From NCBI GenBank assembly GCA_015068225.1, contig SVKX01000008.1:1-58870 (forward strand): a DNA stretch of 58,870 nt, read 5' to 3'. Origin of the DNA: Oscillospiraceae bacterium. GTDB lineage: Bacteria; Bacillota; Clostridia; Oscillospirales; Oscillospiraceae. The notes beneath the pieces are model-generated. The model made no database searches, was not told the origin of the DNA, and saw only the letters and a program-made list of their open reading frames with translations. This document shows, piece after piece, positions 1 to 7,813 of this stretch. Within the stretch, counting starts at the first letter, position 1, and every line of letters starts with the position of its first letter. The position numbers and the translations under genes were made by a program.

Positions 1-1
1 C

Positions 2-553
<552 letters not shown>

Positions 554-570
554 TCTCCATAATTACAAAC

Positions 571-600
571 CGGGCGCGTCGCAAGACGCGCCCGTTTTTT
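571..600 (+). terminator. Intrinsic terminator of gapA, GNRA-loop family
   Basis: A 10-bp perfect stem (CGGGCGCGTC with GACGCGCCCG) closed by a GCAA tetraloop is followed by six T. The same core stem recurs after nadE, jag and mrdA in this window. Confidence 0.93.
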
Positions 601-627
601 GTCAGTTATGTAAAAAATATTCCCAGG

Positions 628-656
628 TTGCAATCCAGTCATGAATATGATAAACT
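628..656 (+). promoter_or_regulatory. Candidate sigma-A promoter for the acyltransferase gene
   Basis: TTGCAA is separated by 17 bases from TAAACT, a fair match to the housekeeping consensus. It lies just after the gapA terminator and 46 bases before the acyltransferase start. Confidence 0.55.
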
Positions 657-702
657 GTTTGCAGTGCACCCCTGCCATTCTATAAGACAGGAAGGAACTT
701 TT

Positions 703-1983
703 ATGAAGATCAAAACCAGGAAAAAACCCTTTGAGGCGGTGATGTCGCTACCAAAGGGCAAGCACCGCAGACCCCTGCGTCCCAATATGCTGCTGCAAAC
801 GGTGATCCGCGTGGTTTCCGTGTTTGATCTGGCGGCTACCCGCTTTACCTATACCACCGAAGGGATGGAGCAGGTAAAGGGCCAGCCCTGCCTGATCCTG
901 ATGAATCATTCCAGCTTTATCGACCTGATGATCGCGTCCCGCATCTTTTTCCCCAAGCGCTACGGCATCGTTTGCACCAGCGACGGCTTTGTGGGAAAGC
1001 AGTGGCTTATGCGGCTGCTGGGCTGCATCCCTACTCAGAAGTTTGTCAGTGATGTGTCATTGATCCGGGACATGGAATACATGCTCCATAAGAAAAAGGT
1101 CAGCGTGCTGATGTACCCCGAGGCCAGCTATTCCTTTGACGGCACGGCTACGGCGCTGCCCCGGAAAATGGGCGTTTTGCTGAAAAAGCTGAATGTGCCG
1201 GTGGTGACGGTGACCACTCAGGGTGCGTTTGCCCGTCAGCCTCTTTACAACAATCTGAAAAAACGCAAGGTCAAGGTCAGTGCCCATGTCAAATGCCTGC
1301 TGACCCGGGAGCAGATCAAAGAGCTTCCCGTCCGGGAGCTGGATGCCATGCTGGATGAAGCCTTTACCTTTGATAATTTTGCCTGGCAGCGGGAAAACGG
1401 TATCGAAATTACCGAAGATTTCCGCGCCGACGGTCTGGAGCGGATCCTGTACAAATGCCCCCATTGCGAAGAAGAGGGGGTTTTGGAGGGCAAGGGAACC
1501 CGCCTTACCTGCCACCACTGCGGCAAGCGCTGGGAGCTGGACACCCTGGGCGTCCTCCGGGCAGAGGAGGGAGAAACCAGATTCTCCCACATTCCCAACT
1601 GGTACAGCTGGCAGCGGGATCAGGTGCGGCGGGAGCTGGAGGAAGGCACTTACCGGATGGAAACCGATGTGGATATCGGCGTAATGGTGGATTTTAAGGC
1701 CATTTATATGGTTGGCAGCGGCCATTTGTGCCACACAACCGAGGGCTTTGCCCTTACCGGCTGCGACGGTAAGCTTCAGTATCAACAGGGCCCGCTGGCC
1801 TGCTATGGATTGTATTCCGATTACTACTGGTATCAGATCGCGGATATGGTGTGCATCGGCAATGCCGAAGCCCTGTATTACTGCTTCCCCAAGGGGAATA
1901 CCCCTGTTGCCAAGGCCCGCATGGCCGCCGAGGAGCTGTATAAGCTGAAAAAAGTCCGCCGCAAAGCGGCAGAAACTGTATAA
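703..1983 (+). CDS. 1-acyl-glycerol-3-phosphate acyltransferase (PlsC-like) fused to a zinc ribbon
   Basis: This 426-residue protein belongs to the PlsC lysophospholipid acyltransferase family, which transfers an acyl chain to lysophosphatidate at the membrane. The catalytic HX4D motif is NHSSFID at about residues 68-74 and a second block, YPEASYSFDG, lies near 138-147. After the acyltransferase domain there is a zinc ribbon with two CxxC pairs at about 252/255 and 270/273, then a further 150 residues of unknown fold. The ATG at 703 was chosen because AGGAAGG lies 7-13 bases upstream; the longer frame back to 628 overlaps the promoter. The zinc ribbon and long tail make the protein well over the usual 200-250 residues, so its acceptor may differ from lysophosphatidate. 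It stands alone between two terminators. Confidence 0.85.
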   Translation: MKIKTRKKPFEAVMSLPKGKHRRPLRPNMLLQTVIRVVSVFDLAATRFTYTTEGMEQVKGQPCLILMNHSSFIDLMIASRIFFPKRYGIVCTSDGFVGKQWLMRLLGCIPTQKFVSDVSLIRDMEYMLHKKKVSVLMYPEASYSFDGTATALPRKMGVLLKKLNVPVVTVTTQGAFARQPLYNNLKKRKVKVSAHVKCLLTREQIKELPVRELDAMLDEAFTFDNFAWQRENGIEITEDFRADGLERILYKCPHCEEEGVLEGKGTRLTCHHCGKRWELDTLGVLRAEEGETRFSHIPNWYSWQRDQVRRELEEGTYRMETDVDIGVMVDFKAIYMVGSGHLCHTTEGFALTGCDGKLQYQQGPLACYGLYSDYYWYQIADMVCIGNAEALYYCFPKGNTPVAKARMAAEELYKLKKVRRKAAETV

Positions 1984-1988
1984 AAGGA

Positions 1989-2015
1989 CCCCGATGGCAT
2001 CGCCATCGGGGTTTT
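1989..2015 (+). terminator. Intrinsic terminator of the acyltransferase gene
   Basis: A perfect 10-bp stem CCCCGATGGC/GCCATCGGGG with a 3-base loop runs into TTTT. It starts six bases after the stop codon. Confidence 0.9.
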
Positions 2016-2019
2016 GCAC

Positions 2020-2046
2020 AAAAAAACCGCCCCGGGTATTCCCGGG
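2020..2046 (-). terminator. Intrinsic terminator of the HPr-like gene
   Basis: Read on the minus strand, CCCGGG-AATA-CCCGGG is followed by GCGG and a run of seven T. It faces the acyltransferase terminator, separating two convergent genes. Confidence 0.8.
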
Positions 2047-2068
2047 ACGATGCTCAAAGAGCCGAAGA

Positions 2069-2302
2069 TTATGCCAGAAACCGGCTTGCTTGGTGCCGGA
2101 AATTCTGGAAGCCGTCGCCATCGCAGTCACACAGGACTCTCAGCGGACGGGAATAGTCCAGACTGACCATGCCGATGAAACTTTTGGCATTGACCAGCTG
2201 CACATCGTTGCCAACCATCACCTGAAAAGGCTGAACGGTGGCCACGCTCACGAACTCCTGCACCTCCTGAAAGGAGCGGATCGCGATGTTAAATTCCTTC
2301 AT
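2069..2302 (-). CDS. HPr-family protein lacking the active-site histidine
   Basis: The 77-residue product aligns over its whole length with the HPr fold of the sugar phosphotransferase system, most clearly at VNAKSFIGMVSLD, which matches the region around the regulatory Ser-46 of HPr. The N-terminal loop, where HPr carries the phosphorylated histidine in a GLHARPA-type motif, reads IRSFQEVQ and has no histidine. It therefore cannot be a normal PTS phosphocarrier. The family assignment rests on pattern recognition of a short sequence; a regulatory or protein-binding role is inference. AGGGGGT sits seven bases before the ATG. It is transcribed alone, divergently from mtaB, and ends at its own terminator. 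Confidence 0.75.
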   Translation of the reverse strand: MKEFNIAIRSFQEVQEFVSVATVQPFQVMVGNDVQLVNAKSFIGMVSLDYSRPLRVLCDCDGDGFQNFRHQASRFLA

Positions 2303-2319
2303 AAGTTACCCCCTGATGC

Positions 2320-2348
2320 TGTACAAAGGTGAAAAAATCGTGTATAAT
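2320..2348 (+). promoter_or_regulatory. Candidate sigma-A promoter for the mtaB run
   Basis: TGTACA, a 17-base spacer and a perfect TATAAT lie 125 bases before the mtaB start. This leaves an A+T-rich untranslated leader of about 115 bases in which no clear hairpin was seen. Confidence 0.55.
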
Positions 2349-2472
2349 AGGGAGAACTTATGGAAGGCCCCTATTTGATTTTGTATATATTATAAGGGAA
2401 AAATTGTCCAAATTCAATTGACGACATTTACGATTAACACAAAAAACACAAGAAGATTTTGGTGAAAATGAC

Positions 2473-3792
2473 ATGAAATTTGCATTTTATACCCTCGGCT
2501 GCAAGACCAATCAGTATGAAACCCAGGCCATGGAGCAGCTTTTTGTCCAAAAGGGACATTCGGTGGGCAGCTTTCAGGAAGACTGCCACGGGTATATCAT
2601 CAATACCTGCTCCGTTACCGCGGTGGCGGATAAGAAAAACCGGGCGGTGATCCGCCGCTGCCGGCGGGAGCATCCCGAGGCCGTAATCGGTGTCTGCGGC
2701 TGCTATACTCAGCATGACGCGGATGCGGTGCGGGCGCTGGGGGCAGATGTGCTGGGCGGCAGCGGTCAGCGGCAGGAATTTGTGGAGAACATGCTCTGCG
2801 CCGTTCAGGAACGGGAGTGGAAAGAGAGTCTTGACAATGCCCTGCGCCGCAGAGCGTTTGAAATTCTTCCTGCCGGTGGTCTTTCTGACCGCACGAGGGC
2901 GCTTTTGAAGGTGCAGGATGGCTGCGTCAATTTCTGCAGCTACTGCATCATCCCCTATACCCGGGGTCCGGTGCGCTCCGCCCCACTGGAGCTGGCGGTG
3001 GAGCAAACCATAGAGCTTGCCCAAAAGGGCTATCGGGAGCTGGTGATCACCGGCATCGAGATCGCCTCCTGGGGCGTGGATCTGCCGGGAAAGCCGCCAC
3101 TGTGGCAGCTGATCCAGGGGGTTTGTCAGGCAGCGCCAAATCTTCGCATCCGGCTGGGTTCTCTGGAGCCCCGGACGGTGACGGAGGAGTTTTGCCAAAA
3201 GCTGGAAAATATTCCCAATCTCTGCCCCCATTTTCATTTGAGCCTGCAGTCTGGCAGCGATACGGTGCTGGCGCGGATGAAGCGCAAGTATGATACGGCC
3301 CGGTATCTGGAAAGTGTGGCCCTTTTGAAGGCCCACTTCCCCGGCTGCGCCGTGACTACGGATATGATCGTGGCCTTCCCCGGGGAGACGGAGGAGGAGT
3401 TCGGGGAAAGTCTTGCTTTTATTAAGAAGTGCGGCTTTGCGGATATGCACATCTTCCCCTATTCCCGTCGCCCCGGCACACCGGCGGACAAGATGGCCGG
3501 CCAGCTGGGCAACGAAACCAAGGAATCCCGCAGTCGGGCGGCTATTGCGGTAGCGGAGGAAATGAACCTTGCCTTCCGGGAGAGCCTGATCGGCAGTGTC
3601 CAGCAGGTACTGTTTGAGGAAACCGACGGCGGTTACTACACCGGCCACGCCCCCAATTATATAAAGGTATATTGCAAGGGGGAGGCGTTGCACAATCAGG
3701 TCCGCGCCGTCACCGTTACCGGAGTTTATAAAGATGGCGTACTGGGGCAGGAAACCCTGGTTTCTTGCAATAAAGAAGAAACTATGGTATAA
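2473..3792 (+). CDS. mtaB: tRNA t6A37 methylthiotransferase
   Basis: MtaB is a radical-SAM enzyme that adds a methylthio group to N6-threonylcarbamoyladenosine at position 37 of tRNAs reading ANN codons. The 439-residue length is typical. The N-terminal UPF0004 domain starts MKFAFYTLGCKTNQYE with the first cluster cysteine at residue 10 and others near 46 and 75-77. The radical-SAM CxxxCxxC is CVNFCSYC at 151-158, and the C-terminal TRAM region has YYTGHAPNYIKV, which separates MtaB from MiaB and RimO. It is first in a run with queH, an rRNA methyltransferase and a lipid kinase, spaced 10-30 bases apart. Because TsaB and TsaE are also encoded in the window, the substrate modification of MtaB is locally represented. 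Confidence 0.95.
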   Translation: MKFAFYTLGCKTNQYETQAMEQLFVQKGHSVGSFQEDCHGYIINTCSVTAVADKKNRAVIRRCRREHPEAVIGVCGCYTQHDADAVRALGADVLGGSGQRQEFVENMLCAVQEREWKESLDNALRRRAFEILPAGGLSDRTRALLKVQDGCVNFCSYCIIPYTRGPVRSAPLELAVEQTIELAQKGYRELVITGIEIASWGVDLPGKPPLWQLIQGVCQAAPNLRIRLGSLEPRTVTEEFCQKLENIPNLCPHFHLSLQSGSDTVLARMKRKYDTARYLESVALLKAHFPGCAVTTDMIVAFPGETEEEFGESLAFIKKCGFADMHIFPYSRRPGTPADKMAGQLGNETKESRSRAAIAVAEEMNLAFRESLIGSVQQVLFEETDGGYYTGHAPNYIKVYCKGEALHNQVRAVTVTGVYKDGVLGQETLVSCNKEETMV

Positions 3793-3821
3793 TATTTTAC
3801 AGAATTTTCAGGAGGAGAGCC

Positions 3822-4367
3822 ATGAAGACCCTTTTGCATATCTGCTGCGCCCCCTGTGCCAACCAGTGTATTGAGGTGCTTCGCTTCGATGGGCTGGAAG
3901 TCACCGGCTTCTGGTATAATCCCAATATTCACCCCTTTACCGAGTATCGGGAGCGGCGCAACTGCCTGCGAAGCTACGCCGAGGCCATTTCCCTGCCCCT
4001 GATAGAGCGGGATGACTACGGTCTGCGTCCCTTTGTCCGGGAAGTGGCAGAGGATATTGCCGGTCGGTGCGTCAAGTGCTATGAAATGCGGCTTTTTGAG
4101 ACGGCCCGGCAGGCTGCCGAGGGCGGCTTTGACAGCTTTACATCGTCGCTGTTCATCAGCCCCTACCAGAACCATGAGTTGATGCGGGAAACCGCGGAGC
4201 GGGCGGCGCTGGAATACGGGGTGAAGTTTGAATACCGGGATTTCCGCCCCTATTTTAAGGCCGGGCAGGAAAAGGCCCGGGAGCTTCAAATGTACATTCA
4301 AAAATACTGCGGCTGCGTGTTTTCCGAGCAGGAGCGGTATCTGAAGCCCAAAAAGATCATTCCCTGA
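3822..4367 (+). CDS. queH: Epoxyqueuosine reductase QueH
   Basis: QueH (formerly DUF208) reduces epoxyqueuosine to queuosine in tRNA, replacing the unrelated QueG in many anaerobes. The signature vicinal cysteines are HICCAPC at residues 6-12, and the C-terminal pair is YCGCVF near 162-167; together these bind the iron-sulfur cluster and metal. The length of 181 residues fits the family. It follows mtaB by 29 bases with a GGAGGAG ribosome site and is followed by the methyltransferase after only 10 bases. No other queuosine gene is visible in the window, so the bacterium may salvage the precursor or carry the pathway elsewhere. Confidence 0.93.
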   Translation: MKTLLHICCAPCANQCIEVLRFDGLEVTGFWYNPNIHPFTEYRERRNCLRSYAEAISLPLIERDDYGLRPFVREVAEDIAGRCVKCYEMRLFETARQAAEGGFDSFTSSLFISPYQNHELMRETAERAALEYGVKFEYRDFRPYFKAGQEKARELQMYIQKYCGCVFSEQERYLKPKKIIP

Positions 4368-4377
4368 GGGAGGAACT

Positions 4378-5505
4378 ATGTCAAATTTTGAATTTGCTGT
4401 GCCCTGTTTGTTTGGACTGGAGGGCCTTGCCGGCGACGAGCTGCGGCGTCTAAGTCTTGAAAATGTGCGTGTGGAAAATGGACGGGTGCTGTTTTCCGGT
4501 GACCAGGCGGCGCTGGCCAAGGCCAGTATCGGCCTGCGTACCGGCGAGCGGATCCTGATCCAGCTGGCAGATTTTCAGGCAAAGACCTTTGAAGAGCTGT
4601 TTCAGGGTGTGTACCGCACGGCCCTGGAGCAGGTGATCCCCAAGGACGGGGAATTTCCTGTGAAGGGCCACTGCCTGAACAGTCAACTGATGAGCGTGCC
4701 GGACTGTCAGGCCATTGTGAAAAAAGCCGCTTCCAAGCGGCTGGGAGAAAAATACGGCGTCAGCTGGCTGCCGGAGGACGGAGCGAAATACCAGCTCCAG
4801 TTTTCCATTATGAATGACCGGGTGCAGCTGTATCTGGACACCTCCGGACCGGGGCTGCACAAGCGTGGCTATCGCGCGGTGGGAAATGATGCGCCCCTGC
4901 GGGAAACTCTGGCCTCAGCCATGGTGCAGCTTGCCCATTACCGGGGACGGGAATTTTTCTGGGACAGCTTCTGCGGCAGCGGAACGATTCCCATCGAGGC
5001 GGCACTGATCGCCAAAAACCGGGCGCCGGGGCTAAAGCGCCGCTTCGCCGCGGAGGCCTTTGCCTGGGCAGACGCATCCGTGTGGGATGCGGCCCGCACC
5101 GAGGCCCGGGATCGGGAATTTAAGGGGGACTACCGGATTTTAGGCTCGGACAATGACCCCAAATGCGTGTCCCTTGCCATGGCCAATGCCCGAAAGGCAG
5201 GGGTGAGTGACTGCATCACCTTCAAAGACGGGGATGCCACAAAAATGAGCCTGCCCACTGACACCGGCATTCTCATCTGCAATCCCCCCTACGGACAGCG
5301 GATGGGCGAGCAAAAGGATGCTCAGCGGCTGTATGCCGCGTTGGGGCGGCATTTGAAATTCGCCGACGGATGGAAAAAGTATATCATCACCTCCGAGCCG
5401 GAATTTGAGCATTATTTCGGCCGGCGAGCGGATAAAAAGCGCAAGCTCTACAACGGCATGATCAAATGTGACTATTATATGTATCTCGGTGGCCGAAAGA
5501 AATAA
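4378..5505 (+). CDS. THUMP-domain class I SAM-dependent rRNA methyltransferase (RlmL N-terminal/YpsC type)
   Basis: The 375-residue protein has the layout of the YpsC/RlmL-N family that methylates N2 of a guanine in 23S rRNA. An N-terminal ferredoxin-like/THUMP region spans about 1-155. The Rossmann methyltransferase domain follows, with the SAM-binding loop WDSFCGSGTIPIEAA at about 195-209 and the catalytic NPPYGQRMG near 302-310, the usual signature for N2-guanine or N6-adenine methylation. A GGAGG site overlaps the end of queH. It belongs to the mtaB run, which is devoted to RNA modification. The exact guanine target cannot be assigned from sequence. Confidence 0.9.
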   Translation: MSNFEFAVPCLFGLEGLAGDELRRLSLENVRVENGRVLFSGDQAALAKASIGLRTGERILIQLADFQAKTFEELFQGVYRTALEQVIPKDGEFPVKGHCLNSQLMSVPDCQAIVKKAASKRLGEKYGVSWLPEDGAKYQLQFSIMNDRVQLYLDTSGPGLHKRGYRAVGNDAPLRETLASAMVQLAHYRGREFFWDSFCGSGTIPIEAALIAKNRAPGLKRRFAAEAFAWADASVWDAARTEARDREFKGDYRILGSDNDPKCVSLAMANARKAGVSDCITFKDGDATKMSLPTDTGILICNPPYGQRMGEQKDAQRLYAALGRHLKFADGWKKYIITSEPEFEHYFGRRADKKRKLYNGMIKCDYYMYLGGRKK

Positions 5506-5520
5506 AAATGGAGGCGGCGT

Positions 5521-6462
5521 ATGAAGCACTTGTTTATCATCAACCCCGCGGCAGGCAGCCGTGACCGCACGGAGATCTATACCGCGGCGATCCATGCAGC
5601 CTGCAAGCCCAAGGCTCTGGATTACCGGATCGAGGTCTCCACCGCGCCGGGAGATTGCACCCGGCTGGCACGGGAAGCGGCTCAGACCGGCGAAGAATAC
5701 CGCATTTACGCCTGCGGAGGCGACGGCACCCTCAATGAGGTAGCTGCCGGTGCGGTCGGCTTCGAAAATGCAGCGGTTACTGTGTTTTCCGGCGGCAGCG
5801 GCAACGATTTTGTGAAGCTGTTTGATGATCCCAAGGCTTTTTTTGATCTGGAGCGGCTGCTGGATGCGGAGGAAACACGGTTTGATATGATCCGTTGCAA
5901 TGATGATTACGCCCTCAATATCTGCTCCGTGGGTCTGGATGCCCGGATTGGTACAGATGTGGCCAAATATAAGCGGATACCCCTGCTTCACGGCTTTTCC
6001 GCCTATGCCGCATCCACGGTGATCAACCTTTTTAAGGGCATCAGCGAGCATTATGTGGTGGAGGTGGAGGGAGAAACCATCGATGCCCAGCAGACCTTTG
6101 TCTGCGTGTGCAATGGCCGCTACTATGGCGGCGGCTTCAATCCTGTGCCGGAGGCAGACCCCACAGACGGATTGCTGGATGTTTTGCTGGTGAAAAAGGT
6201 GCACCTGCTGCAGGTGCCGGCCATTATCGGCAAATACAAAAACGGCCGGTATCGGGAGCTGTCCGATCTTGTGAAGCATTACCGCACAGACCGGATCGTC
6301 ATCCGCTGCGACAAGCTCACCCCCGTCAATCTGGATGGTGAGCTGCGGACCGCCCAGGTGGCGGAGATGTCGGTTGCCGATGAGAAGCTCCGCTTCTTCT
6401 ATCCCCGGGGCCTGACCTATGCCGTGCAGATGCCGGAGCCGGAAGCGGCTGTCTTAAGATAA
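5521..6462 (+). CDS. Diacylglycerol kinase family lipid kinase (DgkB/YegS)
   Basis: The 313-residue protein carries the DAGK catalytic signature: IINPAAGS at 6-13, GGDGTLNEV at 66-74 and GGSGNDF at 91-97. Members phosphorylate diacylglycerol, undecaprenol or related lipids at the membrane using ATP; in Firmicutes DgkB recycles diacylglycerol left by lipoteichoic acid synthesis. The C-terminal half has the conserved NGRYYGGGF and NLDGE blocks. GGAGG lies seven bases before the ATG. It closes the mtaB run, 16 bases behind the methyltransferase. The lipid substrate is not decided by sequence, and the sphingosine kinase-like name is also used for this family. Confidence 0.88.
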   Translation: MKHLFIINPAAGSRDRTEIYTAAIHAACKPKALDYRIEVSTAPGDCTRLAREAAQTGEEYRIYACGGDGTLNEVAAGAVGFENAAVTVFSGGSGNDFVKLFDDPKAFFDLERLLDAEETRFDMIRCNDDYALNICSVGLDARIGTDVAKYKRIPLLHGFSAYAASTVINLFKGISEHYVVEVEGETIDAQQTFVCVCNGRYYGGGFNPVPEADPTDGLLDVLLVKKVHLLQVPAIIGKYKNGRYRELSDLVKHYRTDRIVIRCDKLTPVNLDGELRTAQVAEMSVADEKLRFFYPRGLTYAVQMPEPEAAVLR

Positions 6463-6496
6463 AATTAAACAATCCGTAAACATTGGCCGTTTCCGG

Positions 6497-6524
6497 TTGA
6501 AATTCGGAACTTTTGCAATATAAT
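6497..6524 (+). promoter_or_regulatory. Candidate sigma-A promoter for the small membrane zinc-ribbon gene
   Basis: TTGAAA, a 16-base spacer and TATAAT lie 35 bases ahead of the ATG at 6559. Confidence 0.65.
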
Positions 6525-6558
6525 GATACTATCATTTTTGGTAAAAGGGGACTGTGCC

Positions 6559-6939
6559 ATGAAGCGGATCAGCCAGTGGCTCCAGCGATTTATGACGGGC
6601 CGCTATGGAACGGATAAGCTGAATATGTTCATTCTGGGCGGCGGGCTGATCGTCTGCCTGCTGGCGCTGTTTATTCCGGTGCCGGCGGCAAATCTGGCGC
6701 TGACGCTCCTTTCCTACGGTTTGATGTTCTGGGCGATCTTCCGTACCTTTTCCCGGAATACCTACCGGCGTTATCAGGAAAACCGGAAGTTTTTGATGCT
6801 GCTGGACCGGATCAAAGACCGGAAGCACAAACATTTTTCCTGCCCCAAGTGCCATCAGCCGGTGAGAGTGCCCCGAGGCAAGGGAAAGATCGCCATTACT
6901 TGCCCTAAGTGCAGAGAAAAGTTCATACGAAAAACCTGA
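6559..6939 (+). CDS. Small membrane protein with C-terminal zinc ribbon
   Basis: This 126-residue protein is not assigned to a named function. Two hydrophobic segments at about 22-40 and 44-62 are probable membrane helices. A basic stretch (RRYQENRKFL) follows, then a zinc ribbon with CPKC at 95-98 and CPKC at 115-118 ending in a basic tail. The ATG at 6559 is preferred over 6523 because AAAAGGGG lies upstream and the longer form overlaps the promoter. It has its own promoter and terminator and so is a single-gene unit. The plan of membrane anchor plus cytosolic zinc ribbon is common among uncharacterised Clostridia proteins. Confidence 0.8.
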   Translation: MKRISQWLQRFMTGRYGTDKLNMFILGGGLIVCLLALFIPVPAANLALTLLSYGLMFWAIFRTFSRNTYRRYQENRKFLMLLDRIKDRKHKHFSCPKCHQPVRVPRGKGKIAITCPKCREKFIRKT

Positions 6940-6943
6940 AATC

Positions 6944-6971
6944 AGTCCACGGCTCTGCCGTGGACTTTTTT
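6944..6971 (+). terminator. Intrinsic terminator of the small membrane gene
   Basis: A perfect 10-bp stem AGTCCACGGC/GCCGTGGACT with a TCT loop is followed by a run of T. Confidence 0.9.
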
Positions 6972-6976
6972 GCTGC

Positions 6977-7005
6977 AAAAAATACGCCGTGACTGCTGTC
7001 ACGGC
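6977..7005 (-). terminator. Intrinsic terminator of the three-gene minus-strand operon
   Basis: On the minus strand an 8-bp stem GCCGTGAC/GTCACGGC with a 4-base loop is followed by GTA and six T. It lies just beyond the stop codon of the sigma-like HTH gene. Confidence 0.82.
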
Positions 7006-7012
7006 AAAAAAA

Positions 7013-7255
7013 TCAGTATTTTAAGTATCTGCGGATATTCTCTTCCGCCCGGCGGAGTGTCCGGCTGACGGTGCTTTTGTTTACGCCCTGCTCCTGCGCG
7101 ATCTGGGGAATGGTCATCCGGTGAAAATAGTAGGCAGTCAGCGTCTCCCGCTGTCGGGGGGAAAGCTCCTCCTGAATCACCTGCCGCACCCGGCGCAGCT
7201 GGACCTCCCGGGGCAGCCGCGGTCCCTGATAACCGTCAAAGAGTGTATTTCGCAT
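7013..7255 (-). CDS. Sigma-70 region 4-like helix-turn-helix protein (80 aa)
   Basis: The protein resembles an isolated region 4 of an RNA polymerase sigma factor. ELSPRQRETLTAYYFHRMTIPQIAQEQ and the following NKSTVSRTLRRAEENIR form the classic sequence: a conserved SPRQRE turn, then a helix-turn-helix at about 48-70 whose second helix would contact DNA. Region 2, needed for -10 recognition, is absent, so it is not a complete sigma factor; phage ArpU/DUF1492-type late regulators and sigma-like repressors have this shape. The ATG at 7255 lies inside the end of the preceding gene (20-bp overlap), which implies coupled translation; the longer frame to 7306 is rejected because it overlaps further without a ribosome site. 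Function is inferred only. Confidence 0.75.
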   Translation of the reverse strand: MRNTLFDGYQGPRLPREVQLRRVRQVIQEELSPRQRETLTAYYFHRMTIPQIAQEQGVNKSTVSRTLRRAEENIRRYLKY

Positions 7256-7469
7256 TGCGGTAATACCCCCTTTCGTAGTAACGGGCGGTGAGCTCCGCCA
7301 GCTCATTCATCTGGGTCAGCATGGGGGTCAGCTCGGCGATGCGCCGTTTGATGTGCCAGATCTCCTCGGGATTCTCTGTTGCCGCCAATATTTGCCGCAG
7401 CAGCTTCAGCCGCTGACGGAGCAAAACCGCCGATGCCGCATAGTCCCGGCTCATTTCTGCCAGCTTCAT
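7236..7469 (-). CDS. Small helical protein of unknown function (77 aa)
   Basis: No family was recognised. The 77 residues look almost wholly alpha-helical, with a heptad-like pattern (SAVLLRQRLKLLRQIL and HIKRRIAELTPMLTQMNEL) that could form a coiled coil or helical hairpin, and an aromatic C-terminal end (ARYYERGYYRN). The ATG at 7469 has GGAGGG 8-13 bases upstream and overlaps the stop of the preceding zinc-ribbon gene in ATGA; the start of the next gene lies inside its own end. Its position directly before a sigma-like HTH protein suggests a partner or anti-sigma-like role, but this is inference from context alone. Confidence 0.7.
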   Translation of the reverse strand: MKLAEMSRDYAASAVLLRQRLKLLRQILAATENPEEIWHIKRRIAELTPMLTQMNELAELTARYYERGYYRNAKYTL

Positions 7470-7600
7470 GGTACATCCCTCCTGCACCGCAGGCAGATCA
7501 GGCTGGGGGCAAACAGCGCGCCCTTGCAGCGCGGGCACCAGCCGGCCACCGCCGCGGCCTGGGGATCTGTGTACAGCGTGGGCTCGATTCCTTGATGCAT
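7466..7600 (-). CDS. Tiny zinc-ribbon protein (44 aa), first gene of operon
   Basis: This short frame encodes about 44 residues ending in a zinc ribbon with WCPRC and ICLRC, the two CxxC pairs spaced by 13 residues. The start at 7600 (MHQGIEPTLY) has GAGGTG at a good distance of about 8 bases; an alternative ATG at 7606 would sit directly on the ribosome site. The TGA stop overlaps the ATG of the 77-residue gene in the sequence ATGA, so the three genes form a tightly coupled unit. The frame is below the usual length cutoffs, and the evidence is the clean ribosome site, the paired cysteines and the stop/start overlap. Function unknown; nucleic-acid or protein binding is typical of such ribbons. 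Confidence 0.7.
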   Translation of the reverse strand: MHQGIEPTLYTDPQAAAVAGWCPRCKGALFAPSLICLRCRRDVP

Positions 7601-7813
7601 AAACATCACCTCTTTCCGTAAATGGGAAACCGCTGAAAGATTGTCGAAAACAGTAGTTTTCTTTCTCTTTATGGCTTCCAGTTATTTCCAGTTAATATTA
7701 TACTACACGCTCTGTGTAATGTCCGTCGAAATGTGTAGGGGACGCATTTCTCCCATTTTTTCAGTTTTGTCATGGTATACTTGTCCCACAGAAAAAAGAA
7801 AGAGGTGGTATAG

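Noticed and set aside
2349..2472. Riboswitch in the mtaB leader
   Set aside because: The leader is A+T-rich without paired stems or a known aptamer core.
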